Source: Isoetes taiwanensis
Lineage: Eukaryota; Streptophyta; Lycopodiopsida; Isoetales; Isoetaceae
DNA: 64,000 bases
Direction: 5' to 3'
Assembly (NCBI GenBank): GCA_021234155.1
Contig: JAJEKV010000049.1
Coordinates: forward strand, 6,855,427-6,919,426
The notes under the pieces were generated by a model. That model made no database searches and was not told the origin of the DNA. It worked only from the letters and a program-made list of their open reading frames with translations. Both the position numbers and the translations under genes were made by a program. Below, piece after piece: positions 13,001 through 21,769 of the stretch; position 1 is the first letter of the stretch; the number at the start of each line of letters is the position of its first letter.

Positions 13001-15832
13001 CAATATTTTCAAACGGCAAGCAATCACGTTGTAACTGCCCAGCACAAGACGAAAAGCATGGGGGTAAACATAAAAGAGGACTGTTGCATTTCAAAACTCA
13101 ACACGTGTTTCAAGCATCGAAGTTCCATAATTAAATTTGAAAACGGAAAGGCTTTGAGTACCTGAGATGCTATCAACATAACCAGTTGACAACCATACAC
13201 TAGAACAGCAGCACATCTTCCTTGTGAATCTGCACGCGCCAAAGGTCCTGTTGAAAACTTTTCCCGACCCCTTTTCAAATGCTGATGCTCGGGTCCCTCG
13301 TAAAAATGCAAAGAGCTGAGCCAACACATTACATTCACAAATCAATTCAATAATATACCACCACGTGTATCATATGGAAATTACTATAAATCTTGGACTA
13401 TTAGCTTACAGAATTATAAGACAGCACAATGACATAGCCATGGGTTTCACGGCATGACTTGCTAGCTTTTGCCTAGAAGAATGTTCCTAGAAGAGAAAAG
13501 GTGCAAGTGCCTATTTGGTGCCCAGGGGTTTCTAGTAGACAATAATAAAATGTTTTTTTCTTCTATGTCATCAGGAACGCAACCTCGTATCTCATAATCT
13601 TTCTTTCTTCTATGTCATCAGAAACACAACCTTGTGACTCATAATATATTGGACATGTGAAAGCAAAAGGCTCTTCAAATCCAACTTTGGCCAGACTATC
13701 AACTTATTGAACAAAAACTGGGAAGCTAATAATACTTGAGGGACTGCTGCTTTGTATTGATAGGTTCTGCAGAACCAAGAAGATATGGACTGCATCACGT
13801 GCAAAAGTAGGACTAACTGATATTGCCAGTCAAGGAAATATGAAGCACCTGCTGAAAATTACGCCTATAGTGCAAAGTGTGTATCCATTGCTGATAAAAT
13901 TTCACGCCCTCCTATTCATGCCAACCCATATAAATGCAACAAACAAATAGCACACATACTAAAACAATAAGAATAAAGGTACATGTGCTAAACGTGACTA
14001 TAGTACAAGAATACCTTGTTCTCAGCCTATGTTTTGAGTCGTCAAACTCAAGAACAGAGAATTTTGCATCTCGAAAAGATAACACAATTGCGTCTCTACG
14101 ACGCCGAATTCCATCTCGACCATGAGACAGGACTGCCATGCTCTCGATATTCCCATGTAACCTGCCTTCTTAAAAGCAAGGATCAGGAATCCTGCATGTG
14201 TGATGTAAATGTGACCACAAAATGTACAAGGCTTGATTTAACAGAAGCAAAGCATATCCCTCATGAATAAAAGCATAGCAAGGCACAGCATAGAAAGGCA
14301 GACTGAACAACATAAACAGCAGAGCGCAAATATTTGCAGGTTGAAAGGGATATAGCAAAATCAGAATAAAGTGCAACAATGACAATAGGAGAAACAACAA
14401 TCGCCAACTTATGTCATTCAGAGCTCTACAGAAATTGATGCGCACATACATCGGGGAAGATTGTTGGTTAGTGTACATTGTGGAGGGTACGCCCCTGCAC
14501 TAATTTTGCAGTAAAGAAACAAAACGTAATCCGATGAATTACAATTCTTCAAGCATCCGCATCTAAAGAAACTAATTAAAGACACACACCATGAGACCAA
14601 ATATACATCTAGAAAATGATATAAGGTCAGGGGCAATAATGCACGATGGATCTCTCTGTTCAGCAACAAAAAACAGTCCCCTTGTCATTATTCAAAAGAG
14701 AAGACAAGACAGGGTTCCAAAAAAATCCAAATGCTGATATCCTTGTAGCAGCCAGGATGACGATTCACAATGCGGTTGAGTTTAGGAAGAGACATTTGAC
14801 AGGATGGGTCTCTTGACTGTCTCTACAGCGAAGTAGATAGCAAATAAGACTTGCCTAACCTAGTCTAATGACAATGCAGGAGCACCAATAAATGGTATTC
14901 ATTTCTCCCAAGAATGGCAATCCAGTCGTCCAAACTGCATGCATTTTGTTTCAAATTTCATGATGGGTAACTTGTTTCAGCAATTATATCGTGGGGTGTT
15001 TACACTTCTACACCAAGCTCTTCCATCAAGAATCTTTTCTAGGTGTACGTTTGTGAAATGCCTGCTGGTTTTAATCGATTCATTATAAATTTAAAATTGG
15101 GAGCATTACATTACTGTCTCAGGATACATTTCAGCAATCTGCCATTTGAGCCAATGCAATAAAGATTCCCATGAAGATGTGAATTCTCGTAAATTTTGGA
15201 TCAACATTTTTGAATTTACATCGAAGATGCCTAAGAGAAACATTTGCATTTCGACATCCTATCAAAGATCGTGTAATAACGTAGTTGGGTACTTGGCTTT
15301 TGCATAAGAATGAAGATTTTGCATAAAGTGATATTGTAAGCTTCAAATGCGCAACTCCCAAGTTTCTTTTGGATAAATATCAGTTCATTCATTTGCTCTT
15401 TACGCACCTGTAATGGCAAACAAGCTCCAGCCAAGCAGCAGTGATGCCACTCATATATCCTCCTCGCTTCGCAGCTGCAGGAGACGTAGACCAAGCAGTT
15501 CCAGTCGATCCTGGAGTGGAACTATTCTGCCCATTGTCAGAGCTCAAACCATTTTTCTCGTCACCCTCCTGAACCCTAACATAATAGACTTCGATCACAT
15601 TCGCCTTTGTCACAACCAGATTGGGAAGAGCCGTTGTTCCTCCGGAAATTCGAGGAGTCGTGCCCCAAGCAGAAGAATCCCCATTACTGGGTCCGGCGGT
15701 GCCGCTGCCTGATACCTGAGAATCAAAATCTGAGCGACCTGGAGGAGAATGTGTCAGGTAAGCAGCTGCGCATGTATCAATTCCGGTTGGAGGGTGAACC
15801 ATTTTAAAAGCTGCATAGCTGCTGGTGTTCAT
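279..15832 (-). CDS. CPSF160: CPSF160, cleavage and polyadenylation specificity factor subunit 1 (5' portion, exons 1-17)
   Basis: Large scaffold subunit of the nuclear CPSF complex, which recognises the poly(A) signal of pre-mRNA. Exons read from homology and splice sites: 15408-15832, 14015-14161, 13162-13315, 12800-12923, 12568-12713, 11095-11190, 9993-10045, 9340-9471, 5356-5407, 5140-5268, 4584-4724, 2581-2706, 1980-2057, 1771-1914, 1581-1675, 1301-1500, 279-1045. They sum to 3,009 nt (1,003 codons) and every junction keeps phase. Recognisable family stretches include YKMVHPPTG-like N-terminus, LELVCHYR, VLEFDDS, HLKRGRE, PVPSPVGGVL, FLGSRLGDSLLVQF, SFSVRDSFVNIGP, ELPGC.GVWTVYYK, EYHAYLIISLETRTM, QGDIYC.VC and ARP.WLMIFRER. 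These form the N-terminal beta-propeller (MMS1-type) region. The plant protein is about 1,440 residues, so the last ~440, including the CPSF_A domain, lie beyond position 1. The ATG at 15832 fits the family N-terminus. Intron 4 uses a GC donor; all others are GT-AG. Identity is nearly certain; exon 10's acceptor (5269-5270) is the least typical. Confidence 0.96.
2895..4190 (-). mobile_element. Internally deleted Ty1/copia remnant in CPSF160 intron 11
   Basis: On the minus strand a gag-like stretch (about 4190-3700) is followed by a copia protease with the active-site triplet LDSGASKH (near 3490) and the downstream LANLLSVSQF..GM motif (near 3280). The sequence then jumps to the very end of a copia RNase H region (DVEYCITSSQLADGITKPLTS, about 3060-2980). 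Integrase, RT and most of RNase H are missing. A purine tract AGAAGGGG is followed by TGTTAG near 2900, as expected for a polypurine tract and the start of a 3' LTR. The LTR end could not be placed. Several stops break the frame. Confidence 0.75.
4254..4445 (+). pseudogene. Fragment related to the ORF at 6055-6666
   Basis: A 63-codon reading frame in CPSF160 intron 11, opposite in strand to its host gene. It shares the pattern LE.LY.S.TW..P.K.LP.K..F..N.FL.I..DGFI with the minus-strand ORF at 6055-6666, then diverges and stops. It is therefore a truncated relative of the coding region found at the LINE 3' end in intron 8, not a gene in its own right. No function can be assigned. Confidence 0.5.
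5800..5900. repeat. GGGAGG microsatellite, LINE tail
   Basis: Nearly pure (GGGA)n/(GGGAGG)n tract. Read on the minus strand it directly follows the LINE terminal motif GACGTTAATAAATC, so it is the element's 3' simple-repeat tail, probably expanded after insertion. Confidence 0.9.
6055..6666 (-). CDS. ORF at LINE 3' end with two PIP-box-like motifs
   Basis: A 203-codon uninterrupted frame on the minus strand, directly before the LINE 3' UTR. The N-terminal half has no family I recognise. Around residue 118 is QTEITNFF, which matches the PCNA-interacting PIP consensus Q-x-x-[ILM]-x-x-[FY]-[FY]; about 65 residues later, near the C-terminus, is a second PIP-like RRGIMNYF. Between them lies a Lys/Arg-rich stretch (KRKYPDP, SKKLKRL) that looks like a nuclear localisation signal. 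The last ~40 codons plus 3' UTR are also present in the LINE 3' end at 10725-11010, so the coding region has moved with the element. It could be an element-encoded PCNA hook or a captured host 3' exon from a replication/repair protein. Confidence 0.6.
   Translation of the reverse strand: MGNPPTSKLFEEMGFSMGIIAPFQYSIMDDNLNFTRQEVNQLIRHDLECLYVSNTWVNPVKDLPAKKKFYKDNFLNISADGFIVRPGYLDIDLLNKVRYSMEQFILKQKNPTGLKQTEITNFFSSESNEDKMIVETSQKRKYPDPKGVTLSLSKKLKRLAAMTHKSSYQKRPSIQHQGKPRRGIMNYFAAVTGTNGLSPSNPI
7490..8292 (-). pseudogene. LINE reverse transcriptase, frameshifted
   Basis: Two minus-strand frames (8292-7855 and 7846-7490) together give the fingers, palm and part of the thumb of a LINE RT. Motif A is DFRKAFDT, motif B is KQGCPLSPTLF and motif C is YADD, so all catalytic aspartates survive. 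A break lies at about 7850, between RRKMLGFLTS and LTLYENVIG. The close spacing and motif order leave little doubt about family. The substrate would be the element's own RNA in target-primed reverse transcription. Confidence 0.88.
8391..9339. other. CPSF160 intron 8, part upstream of the LINE
   Basis: Intron sequence between exon 8 and the LINE 5' truncation. Open frames here are short and have no recognisable motifs. I see no other repeat. Confidence 0.6.
10725..11010 (+). mobile_element. 5'-truncated LINE family B 3' end in CPSF160 intron 6
   Basis: Plus-strand copy of the last ~285 bp of the element at 5790-6140 (minus). It encodes a frame-equivalent of RGI.NYFAAVTGTNG.LPSN, then the same 3' UTR (GTGTTATGGTCTCATAGAC, CCGTAGACGTTAATAAATC) and a TTTC/TTCC tail at 10975-11005. 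The opposite orientation and different tail repeat show an independent insertion. It shows that the ORF with the PIP-like motifs is part of the transcribed 3' end of the element. Confidence 0.85.
12714..12799 (-). other. CPSF160 intron 4, a GC-AG intron
   Basis: The exon before it ends CATG and the intron begins GCAAGT; the acceptor is GTACAG. Only this donor joins FVFLHG to the conserved EPAVVVLHEQE.TWAGRV segment in frame. There is no usable GT donor nearby. GC-AG introns are a known minor U2 class, and the rest of the site (GCAAGT) matches their strict consensus. Confidence 0.8.
15408..15832 (-). CDS. CPSF160: CPSF160 exon 1 with start codon
   Basis: First coding exon. It runs from the ATG at 15832 to a GTGCGT donor just after the conserved LELVCHYR. 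The Ala-Ala-Lys-Arg-Gly-Gly stretch near residue 125 is typical of plant CPSF160. Between about residues 30 and 115 lies a Ser/Gly/Thr-rich insertion longer than in Arabidopsis. It interrupts the LPN.V.T.AN.IEVY..R.QE strand and probably forms a disordered loop of the propeller. Confidence 0.93.
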
Positions 15833-16546
15833 AACTCCGGCGAGGGAGGAGTTTGAGACAGTTAGCCTAGCAGTTTAAGGTTTTGGCGTGGTTTTTCGTT
15901 TCAGCAAGATTTTTTTTTGGGCTGCCCTTTTTGGGCGCTTTTGGCCAGTGAGATGCTGAGATGCTGGGTGATTTTTCACTACAGTGGTGTTTTATATTTT
16001 AGCCATTTTAATTGTGCCGCATTCAAATAAAATAGAACTCACGCCCTTTTTCACGAACCGCTTGTCTTAAATTTGAGCATCTATGATTGGGCCACATCAT
16101 CAAATAAGACAGCAGTGTTTTTTCAGGTAACCCCTTGTCCCCTGGAAATTCCTCGAATTTCCAGTGTGAGTTTTTTTTGGTATTTTTTAGGCAAAAGTTT
16201 CCTGGCGGCGCCACTACAGACAAAAACATTAATACATTAAATTTTTCATAACATGGTGCAACAAAACATTAAAATTTTAATATTTCAGATACACAAAGTT
16301 TCAGATACAGGTTTCCAAATAAAAGTTTAAATCAGATGAAAACATTACAAGTTCCACAAAACTGTGCAGATAGAAGTTTCCACAAAGTTTCTAGATACAG
16401 GTTTCCAGATACAACTTTCCATGAAGGTTTGCACTTCAAAATTAAACAAAAAAGTGATCATGAACTTATCATAGAAGTTCGCAATACAAGTTACCAGTAG
16501 AAGTTCAAAGAACTTGAACTTATCACAGAAATTCCCAACACAAGAG
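15833..16546 (-). promoter_or_regulatory. CPSF160 upstream region / recombinase 3' flank
   Basis: About 0.7 kb separates the recombinase stop codon from the CPSF160 start, and both genes read on the minus strand. It must hold the 5' UTR and core promoter of CPSF160. No clear TATA box was picked out. At 16142-16163 is a perfect 10-bp palindrome around a 3-nt loop (CTGGAAATTC ... GAATTTCCAG). At 16270-16540 degenerate ~14-bp repeats of the kind GATACAGGTTTCCA / GAAGTTTCCA recur many times. Confidence 0.45.
16270..16540. repeat. Degenerate short tandem repeat (GATACAGGTTTCCA-like)
   Basis: Words such as AAGTTTCCA, GATACAGGTTTCCA and AGAAGTTC recur at 10-20-bp spacing with many changes. It lies just after the recombinase stop codon on the minus strand, probably in the 3' UTR or spacer. 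Confidence 0.6.
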
Positions 16547-18984
16547 TTATCGTGAAGGCAGACTTGAACCGCTGTTTCCCCTCTCCAACATTAAAGGTAC
16601 ATTACTAGAATCTGGAACTTGAATGAATGTGCAGTTATTAAAAGTTGCACCAACAAAGGAGTGACCACCTGCAGTTTAATACAGTGTAATTAGATAGTGT
16701 AATAAAGATAGACAAAAATAATACACACTATAATTAAACTTACCAACATTCTTGACTTCAACAGTGGGCGGAAAATATTTGTGAAGTTGAGGATTTGACT
16801 TCAGGAATTCTTCAAAAGCCCAGTAATCTACCAAATTCTTGTCTTCCTCATCAACTCCAGAAACTTGAATTTGATTACTTCTACCACTTACATCAGATAC
16901 AACATTCTGTTGATCACAGATCATTGCATCACTTGATGATGCCACACGATGGTCACTGACAGGTACACCATCATTGCCAGAAACAACTGGAATATTGCAT
17001 TGCTTTTCAATTAAAATAGCCTGGTCAGATGAAGAACCTGCATAACAACACCTAAAATAAAACAACCACTAAAGAAACCTGGAACCTGCAACTAACCTAC
17101 CAGCCACCACTAACCTACAACCTAACCTAACACTAACCTACCACTAAAGCTACCACTAACCTACCAGCTAAAGAAACCTGCAGCTAAAACAATAACTAGC
17201 ACTAACTATAAACAATAAATACCTGAGGCAGAAGGCTTGTCAGTCAAACATTTTGCAGAACGTGAACCAAGCAATATATTTTCTTTATTCTTGATCATCT
17301 CGTTTACGTCAGAGTACAAACGCAAGCTGCCATCATCATTATATGGTTTGTTGTTGATACTCATGGCAGCATTAACTTGAATTTCTTTACTGCGATCATA
17401 CCTAAAGCACAAGAACCAGCATGTGAAAACAAATAAACTATAAATTCAATATAAACAGAACACAAAATTTGACTTACTTCTGATAAGATTCTATTCTGCG
17501 ATGCCCTGTAATAAGCTTTCCAACTTTCGGCGGAACACCAGCCATTGACATTCGTGTTACGGTTGACACACGGCCACTCTTGTTGGATATTTCCACATCA
17601 ATGATTGCTCCCATATTCTGAATCCACTTTGATATATTATTACACCCAATCCTGCCCTTTTGAAACCAAATCTAAAACACCAAACAATTGATTAGAGTTA
17701 CCAAATAAAATAAACACAATTAAACAACAGAGAAATCTGACCTGAGATTTATAATTTGAAATTGCTTGTAGGAAGAAAGGTCTTGGCGCAGAATTTTCCT
17801 TTGGAGGTAGATGCCTCAGATACTGTTTGTATGTCAGAACAAAGTTTTCTTCAAAACTCCAAATTGGAGGACGAAAATGGCTTGGATCAAATTTCATCAC
17901 TGTAGTGCCCCACGTCTTACTTGTCCTTTCATTGTAAAGCACATACTCGGAAAGTCCGTCAGTCTCAAGCGTCGAAGTCCACATCTTTCACTTCATACAA
18001 CTCACTTGCACCCCTAATTGCAAACCTAGTGCAAAGATAGAAACAAAGACGTTTCTGAAGGCCCTTAGGAGTGTTTATCTGAAAGTCTATATCTTCTAAC
18101 AGGTCTCTTTCAGAATTAAATGGAATAGCCTGTGCTTTTTTCCTGCTGACGCCAACTCCTAGTTTCCTAGACCTATCAGCTGCAGCAACAAAGGCAGCCC
18201 TAGCCCTAATATATGCAGGATCACGTAAGATATTAAACCCAGCTGTTCTTTTGCATGATGAAGGCGTCTTTGATTCCTGGTTCTTCCTAAGAATCTTCCC
18301 TATTGCTTTCAGCAAGGAATTTTAACTACAACAAAAATACAGAAACATTAGAATACATTAAACAAGCTGAACTAATAAAAAACCTAACAGAACCTACAAC
18401 CCTAACAGAACTTTACAAACCTAGAACCCTAACATAACTTAAACAAAAAATAAATAAAGTTACCTGCCAGCAGGAAACATGCTCCCATCCTTCTTCCTAA
18501 CTTGTATCATAAATCGAACAAGCATCTCGTTCAGCTGGTCATCAGGTATGTCCTCAATTGGAATACTCAAGTCAATTGGAAAAGGTAAGTCAGAAGTTTT
18601 TTTTAGCAAATCTCCTCCATCCATCAAACTTTGTCCTTGCCCAGTTTGTTTGCTTCTTAGACTTGTCCTTTCCCCCTGTATCAACATCTCTAAGCATCTC
18701 AACATCAATACCATCGTATTCTTTTGTATCCTTCTCCACTTCTTTATCCACAAACCCTCACTAAACCACGGCTCCTTCTCTATATCCCTCAACAGGTTTT
18801 CTACCTCTAACGGATATGTGGACTGGATAACATGCTCAGCAACAGCAGTATCGTCTTCTTCCAAAGCATTATCATCCAAAAGATGATCCTCAACAAGTGT
18901 AAACGAGAAACTGCAACATGAATCAGAAACCCCTCTAGCAACATAAAGAACTAAAAAGACTTCAATAAACCTTGCTTCCCCCAT
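16547..18984 (-). pseudogene. Crypton-type tyrosine recombinase gene (DUF3504-like), spliced, frame-damaged
   Basis: Exons on the minus strand: 18971-18987 (ATG at 18984), 18464-18910, about 17742-18310, 17478-17671, 17223-17401, 16744-17037, 16547-16668 (TAA). The last five junctions are phase-consistent. In order, the protein shows an acidic leader; KQTNWARTKFDGWRRF; DIPDDQLNEMLVRFMIQVRKKDGSMFPAG; an AADRSRKLGVG..RKKA linker; FYLCTRFAIRGASEL with catalytic Arg; the YVLYNERTSKT beta-hairpin; FFLQAIS; NKSGR...MAGVPP; and GHRRIESYQKYD with catalytic His, Arg and Tyr. This order and spacing match the DUF3504 recombinase of Crypton transposons and the related animal genes KIAA1958 and QRICH1. 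The usual His of the NHSGR box is Lys. A TFNNCTF motif precedes the stop. Frame changes are needed near 18780, at the A8 run (18597-18604), near 18305 and near 17985, so the copy is probably decayed. Confidence 0.82.
17080..17215. repeat. ACTAACCTACCA-type low-complexity tract
   Basis: Intron sequence between recombinase exons 17037 and 17223 (minus strand). It is made of repeated CTAACCTA and ACCTGCAGCTAA words. A similar CCTAACAGAACC tract fills the intron at 18345-18455. Both contain CCCTAA/CCTAAC words that recall plant telomere repeats but are not regular. Confidence 0.55.
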
Positions 18985-19094
18985 TTCTGCAAGAGCAACA
19001 AATCTGCAACAGCAAAAACTCGTTAGATAATATATCTAAGAAACAAAAATAGAAACAAAAATTGCTCCTAGAAAACTTACCTTGAAATCTTAAT

Positions 19095-19250
19095 GTCTTG
19101 GTCCAAGAACTCGAAAACTCGGGTATCTTGCTCGAAACTCCAAATTTTTGCCTCAGAAACTCGGGTATCTTGCTCGGAAACTCGGCTATCTTGCTCAGAA
19201 ACTCCACAATGTTGGCTCAGAAACATTAAACTCGGGTATCTACCTCAAGA
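19095..19250. repeat. ~25-bp tandem repeat in recombinase 5' leader
   Basis: About five tandem imperfect units containing GAAACTCGGGTATCTTGCTC. On the minus strand the array lies upstream of the likely start codon, in a leader exon that appears to splice at about 19081 (AAG before GTAAGT). Copy number probably varies between alleles. Confidence 0.75.
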
Positions 19251-19429
19251 ACGGGAGCAGAACCTAAAAGAACAGAAGAAACATTAGTAAGTTTAAACAT
19301 TGAACCAAAACTTGAAATAAAACTAAATGTTTACCTTACTTCTGTCCAGCGCCTTCACCTAGAACCAAATCGGCCAAATCCTTGAAAAAAGCAAGAACAA
19401 AACATTAGAAAGAAAAAAAAAAAGAATGA

Positions 19430-19740
19430 AAAACCAGAAAGAAAACATGCCTAACAACGCCCCGGCATCCGTGCTTACCACTGCTACAAAAATGGTGCCT
19501 AGTGCCAACACCTACGCGAAGATCGCCGGAGTAGACCTCCGGACCTCCGCCATCGCCAAACAGAGGAGAGAGAGAAAAAAAAAAGGGGTGCACGGAATTT
19601 CCAGGGGAGCAGGGGATTACGGTGGAGGCAGCCTCCCGGGATTTTCGGGCTGGAAACCGCAATGGCGCCACCGTGGAGCGGGCGCATACCGCCGGTTTCC
19701 ACCCTAAACCCTCAAAGGGGGCGGTTCCCTAGCACATGGA
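19430..19740 (-). promoter_or_regulatory. CpG-rich 5' region of the recombinase gene
   Basis: This stretch is clearly richer in G+C and CpG than its surroundings. It contains CT-rich tracts and minus-strand frames that are interrupted before the recombinase exons. It is most likely the promoter plus first untranslated exon of the gene at 16547-18984. An arm of a 22-bp inverted repeat (19594-19615; partner 16131-16152) lies within it. Confidence 0.4.
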
Positions 19741-20097
19741 CTTTTAGGGCGAAATCACACTTGCGCCCAAGCCCAAACAAATAAAATAATTGGAAAGACA
19801 GCCATTTGGGCACTGCCCAACACAACCCTATCACACTAGAGCCCGTCTAAACCAAGAAAACTAGCAGTAGGGCAAGCTTGGGCAAGAGGATGGGCATATG
19901 GAAGTAGTAGTTGCTGAAGAAGTTGATTTTACTATAGCGTCCAATAATTCGCCCTCTTTTTCAGAATTCAAGTCTTCTAGTTTGTCTGATGCCAGTATTG
20001 TTGTACGATTCTCTAGATGTGGGAACATGGGACGCAAGGGCTTCATGTAACTTTCCGGTGCATTTATTGGCTCCCCATTTGGACTTGGATTCTAGGG

Positions 20098-20219
20098 GGG
20101 TATTTGACTCGTGGAATATAGGTTATTAGACTCGTGGTTTCGGCATGCACACTTATTCCACAAGTCGAATACCCCCAAAGTTAAAACTTATTCCACAAGT
20201 CGAATACCCCCAAAGTTAA
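20098..20219. repeat. 35-bp tandem duplication with nearby inverted copy
   Basis: A unit containing ATTCCACAAGTCGAATACCC occurs twice head to tail (about 20150-20219). A near reverse complement (GGGGGTATTTGACTCGTGG) sits at about 20096-20115. The three copies make a foldback of the kind seen at small MITE-like insertions. Confidence 0.75.
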
Positions 20220-20220
20220 A

Positions 20221-20300
20221 AAAATGTTAAAAGATGGGCTCAAACTCGCATAAGGAAGTTGAAAACCAAATGAACTAACCATCTGCGCCACGCAATGTTA
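20221..20300 (-). repeat. tRNA-like sequence (SINE head or tRNA pseudogene)
   Basis: On the minus strand a Pol III A box (TGGCGCAGATGGTTAG) is followed about 30 nt later by a B-box-like GAGTTTGAGCC. The acceptor and anticodon stems do not close as in a working tRNA, so a SINE head or tRNA relic is more likely than a tRNA gene. Confidence 0.5.
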
Positions 20301-20459
20301 CTGTAACAAAGCTGATTCTCATATTATAATAAACTATAATAATTATGCACGGCGTATTTGGCTCACCGTTTTTTGGAATCCAACCCCCTTTCGGGAGCCA
20401 ATATTTCGCTCGGTAACTTTCACCACCAAAAATGTCGCCTGCAACAAGATAAATGCGTG

Positions 20460-20640
20460 TGGAGTTGTTGCAGCCTATTCATTGGAGAATAAGTCCCACA
20501 TGTTCTCATCATGAAAGAAAATTGGTGTGTCCTAACAATGATGTATTTCGTGGAGTTGTTGCAGCCTATTCATTGGAGAATAAGTCCCACATGTTCTCAT
20601 CATGAAAGAAAATTGGTGTGTCCTAACAATGATGTATTTC
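20460..20640. repeat. 90-bp perfect tandem duplication
   Basis: A ~90-bp unit running from TGGAGTTGTTGCAGCC to AACAATGATGTATTTC is present twice back to back with no visible difference. The duplication is therefore recent. Confidence 0.9.
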
Positions 20641-20944
20641 ACAAAACAGACACAAAGTTATCCACCATAATTGCAGTGAAACTAATCTTTTGTTTGCGCT
20701 TCCATAAATTCTTTTTAATTACATGTGAAACTTATGAATGCATCAGATGTAAGCATGTCAACATATTGTTGTCTTTAACCTTCTCCTAGAACAGAAGTGG
20801 AAAAAATCAAAATCATTTCATGACGTCTAGAACGGATTTTTATGATATGGCTATTTAGTAAGAAATTCTATTCACTTCAACATTATACTTCAAAAAAGTA
20901 GCAACAACTCCTCAAAATGAGATGTAACATGGAATGAGATGAAA

Positions 20945-21478
20945 CAAAAAATCTCAAGACTGGCCTCCTCAAGAGAAAGTGAACTTTTTTCCATTCGCCT
21001 ACTTTTATCATGGTTCAAAACCTTTGGTGCATAATACTTCTCATGATAGGTTTTCAAGTTTGCCTGCTCTCGAGGTTTAAACATTCCAAAACGCCTAAAT
21101 TACAAGAAAATATTTTTAATGCATTAACTACTAGATGTGAATCAAATCATTCTTTAATTCAACAGATGCCATTAGAATATCCACCCAGCATAAGCAAACA
21201 TGTCTATTTCAGATCGAAGATAAATTGCCATAAATGGTCCATCTGCTCTGAGGCGTCTTATTATTTTAATACTAAGTTGCATGGCTTCTTCTTTGAGTCT
21301 AAGTGCATGGAACTCTGCATCAAAGCCTTTGGTACTCGCTATTTCCAATTTCCTCTGCCATACGATGGGAGTAAGGTTTCAGAAATATTGCACCATGCTC
21401 TTTCATCTTCTTAAGAGCAAATGTCTCATGCCAACTTAAAGGTGCATGTCGTGGAGCATCTATCTGATTAAATACATG
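20945..21478 (-). pseudogene. Plant O-fucosyltransferase family gene fragment
   Basis: The minus strand at 21478-21150 reads PLSWHETFALKKMKEHGAIF, LKPYSHRMAEEIGNSEYQRL and, in another frame, EFHALRLKEE and FMAIYLRSEIDM. This reproduces the plant GDP-fucose O-fucosyltransferase order: KP..HRLA..., E.QRLRCR...HALRF, and F.A.HLR.E.DM.A..GC. A second exon-like piece (about 21079-20945) after a GTAATTTAG acceptor reads REQANLKTYHEKYYAP...SLSLEEA, like the linker before the CPLTPEE motif. A stop (QRL*C) and a frame change break it. The N-terminal membrane anchor and C-terminal half are missing. These enzymes act in the Golgi on cell-wall or protein substrates; this copy cannot. Confidence 0.65.
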
Positions 21479-21769
21479 AATGAATTTAAGTTCCCAAACA
21501 TTAGTAGAAGTTCTGTTTTTTTCCCTTTTTTTTAAGTCTCTTTTTAATTGTTACATTATTTTGCAAATAGAAGGGCCAATTGACTTAGAGATCAGCTTGA
21601 ACACATCGTTTAATGAAAAGTGGAATGGTGTTGTGGAGGGGAACTTTATCTTCCAGTTACCATAATACCTCAAAGATGTCGAGAGAATTGATTCTGAGGC
21701 AGAAGTTCAATCCTTTTTCAATAAAAAAAACCAAGGCAAAAAGCAAAAAGTAAAGAAGGCCAAGCAGAG

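Noticed and set aside
15413-15807. Plus-strand ORFs over CPSF160 exon 1
   Set aside because: Shadows of the coding exon on the other strand; Ser/Arg-rich because exon 1 is Ser/Gly-rich.
18345-18455. CCTAAC/CCCTAA-rich tract as interstitial telomere repeat
   Set aside because: Period is irregular and the plant telomere unit is never repeated in tandem; treated as low-complexity intron.
18479-18886. 135-codon plus-strand ORF
   Set aside because: Antisense to the recombinase exon 18464-18910; no motif of its own.
19861-20046. 61-codon minus-strand ORF with RPMFPHLENRT
   Set aside because: Vaguely reminiscent of retroelement proteins, but too short and with no second motif.
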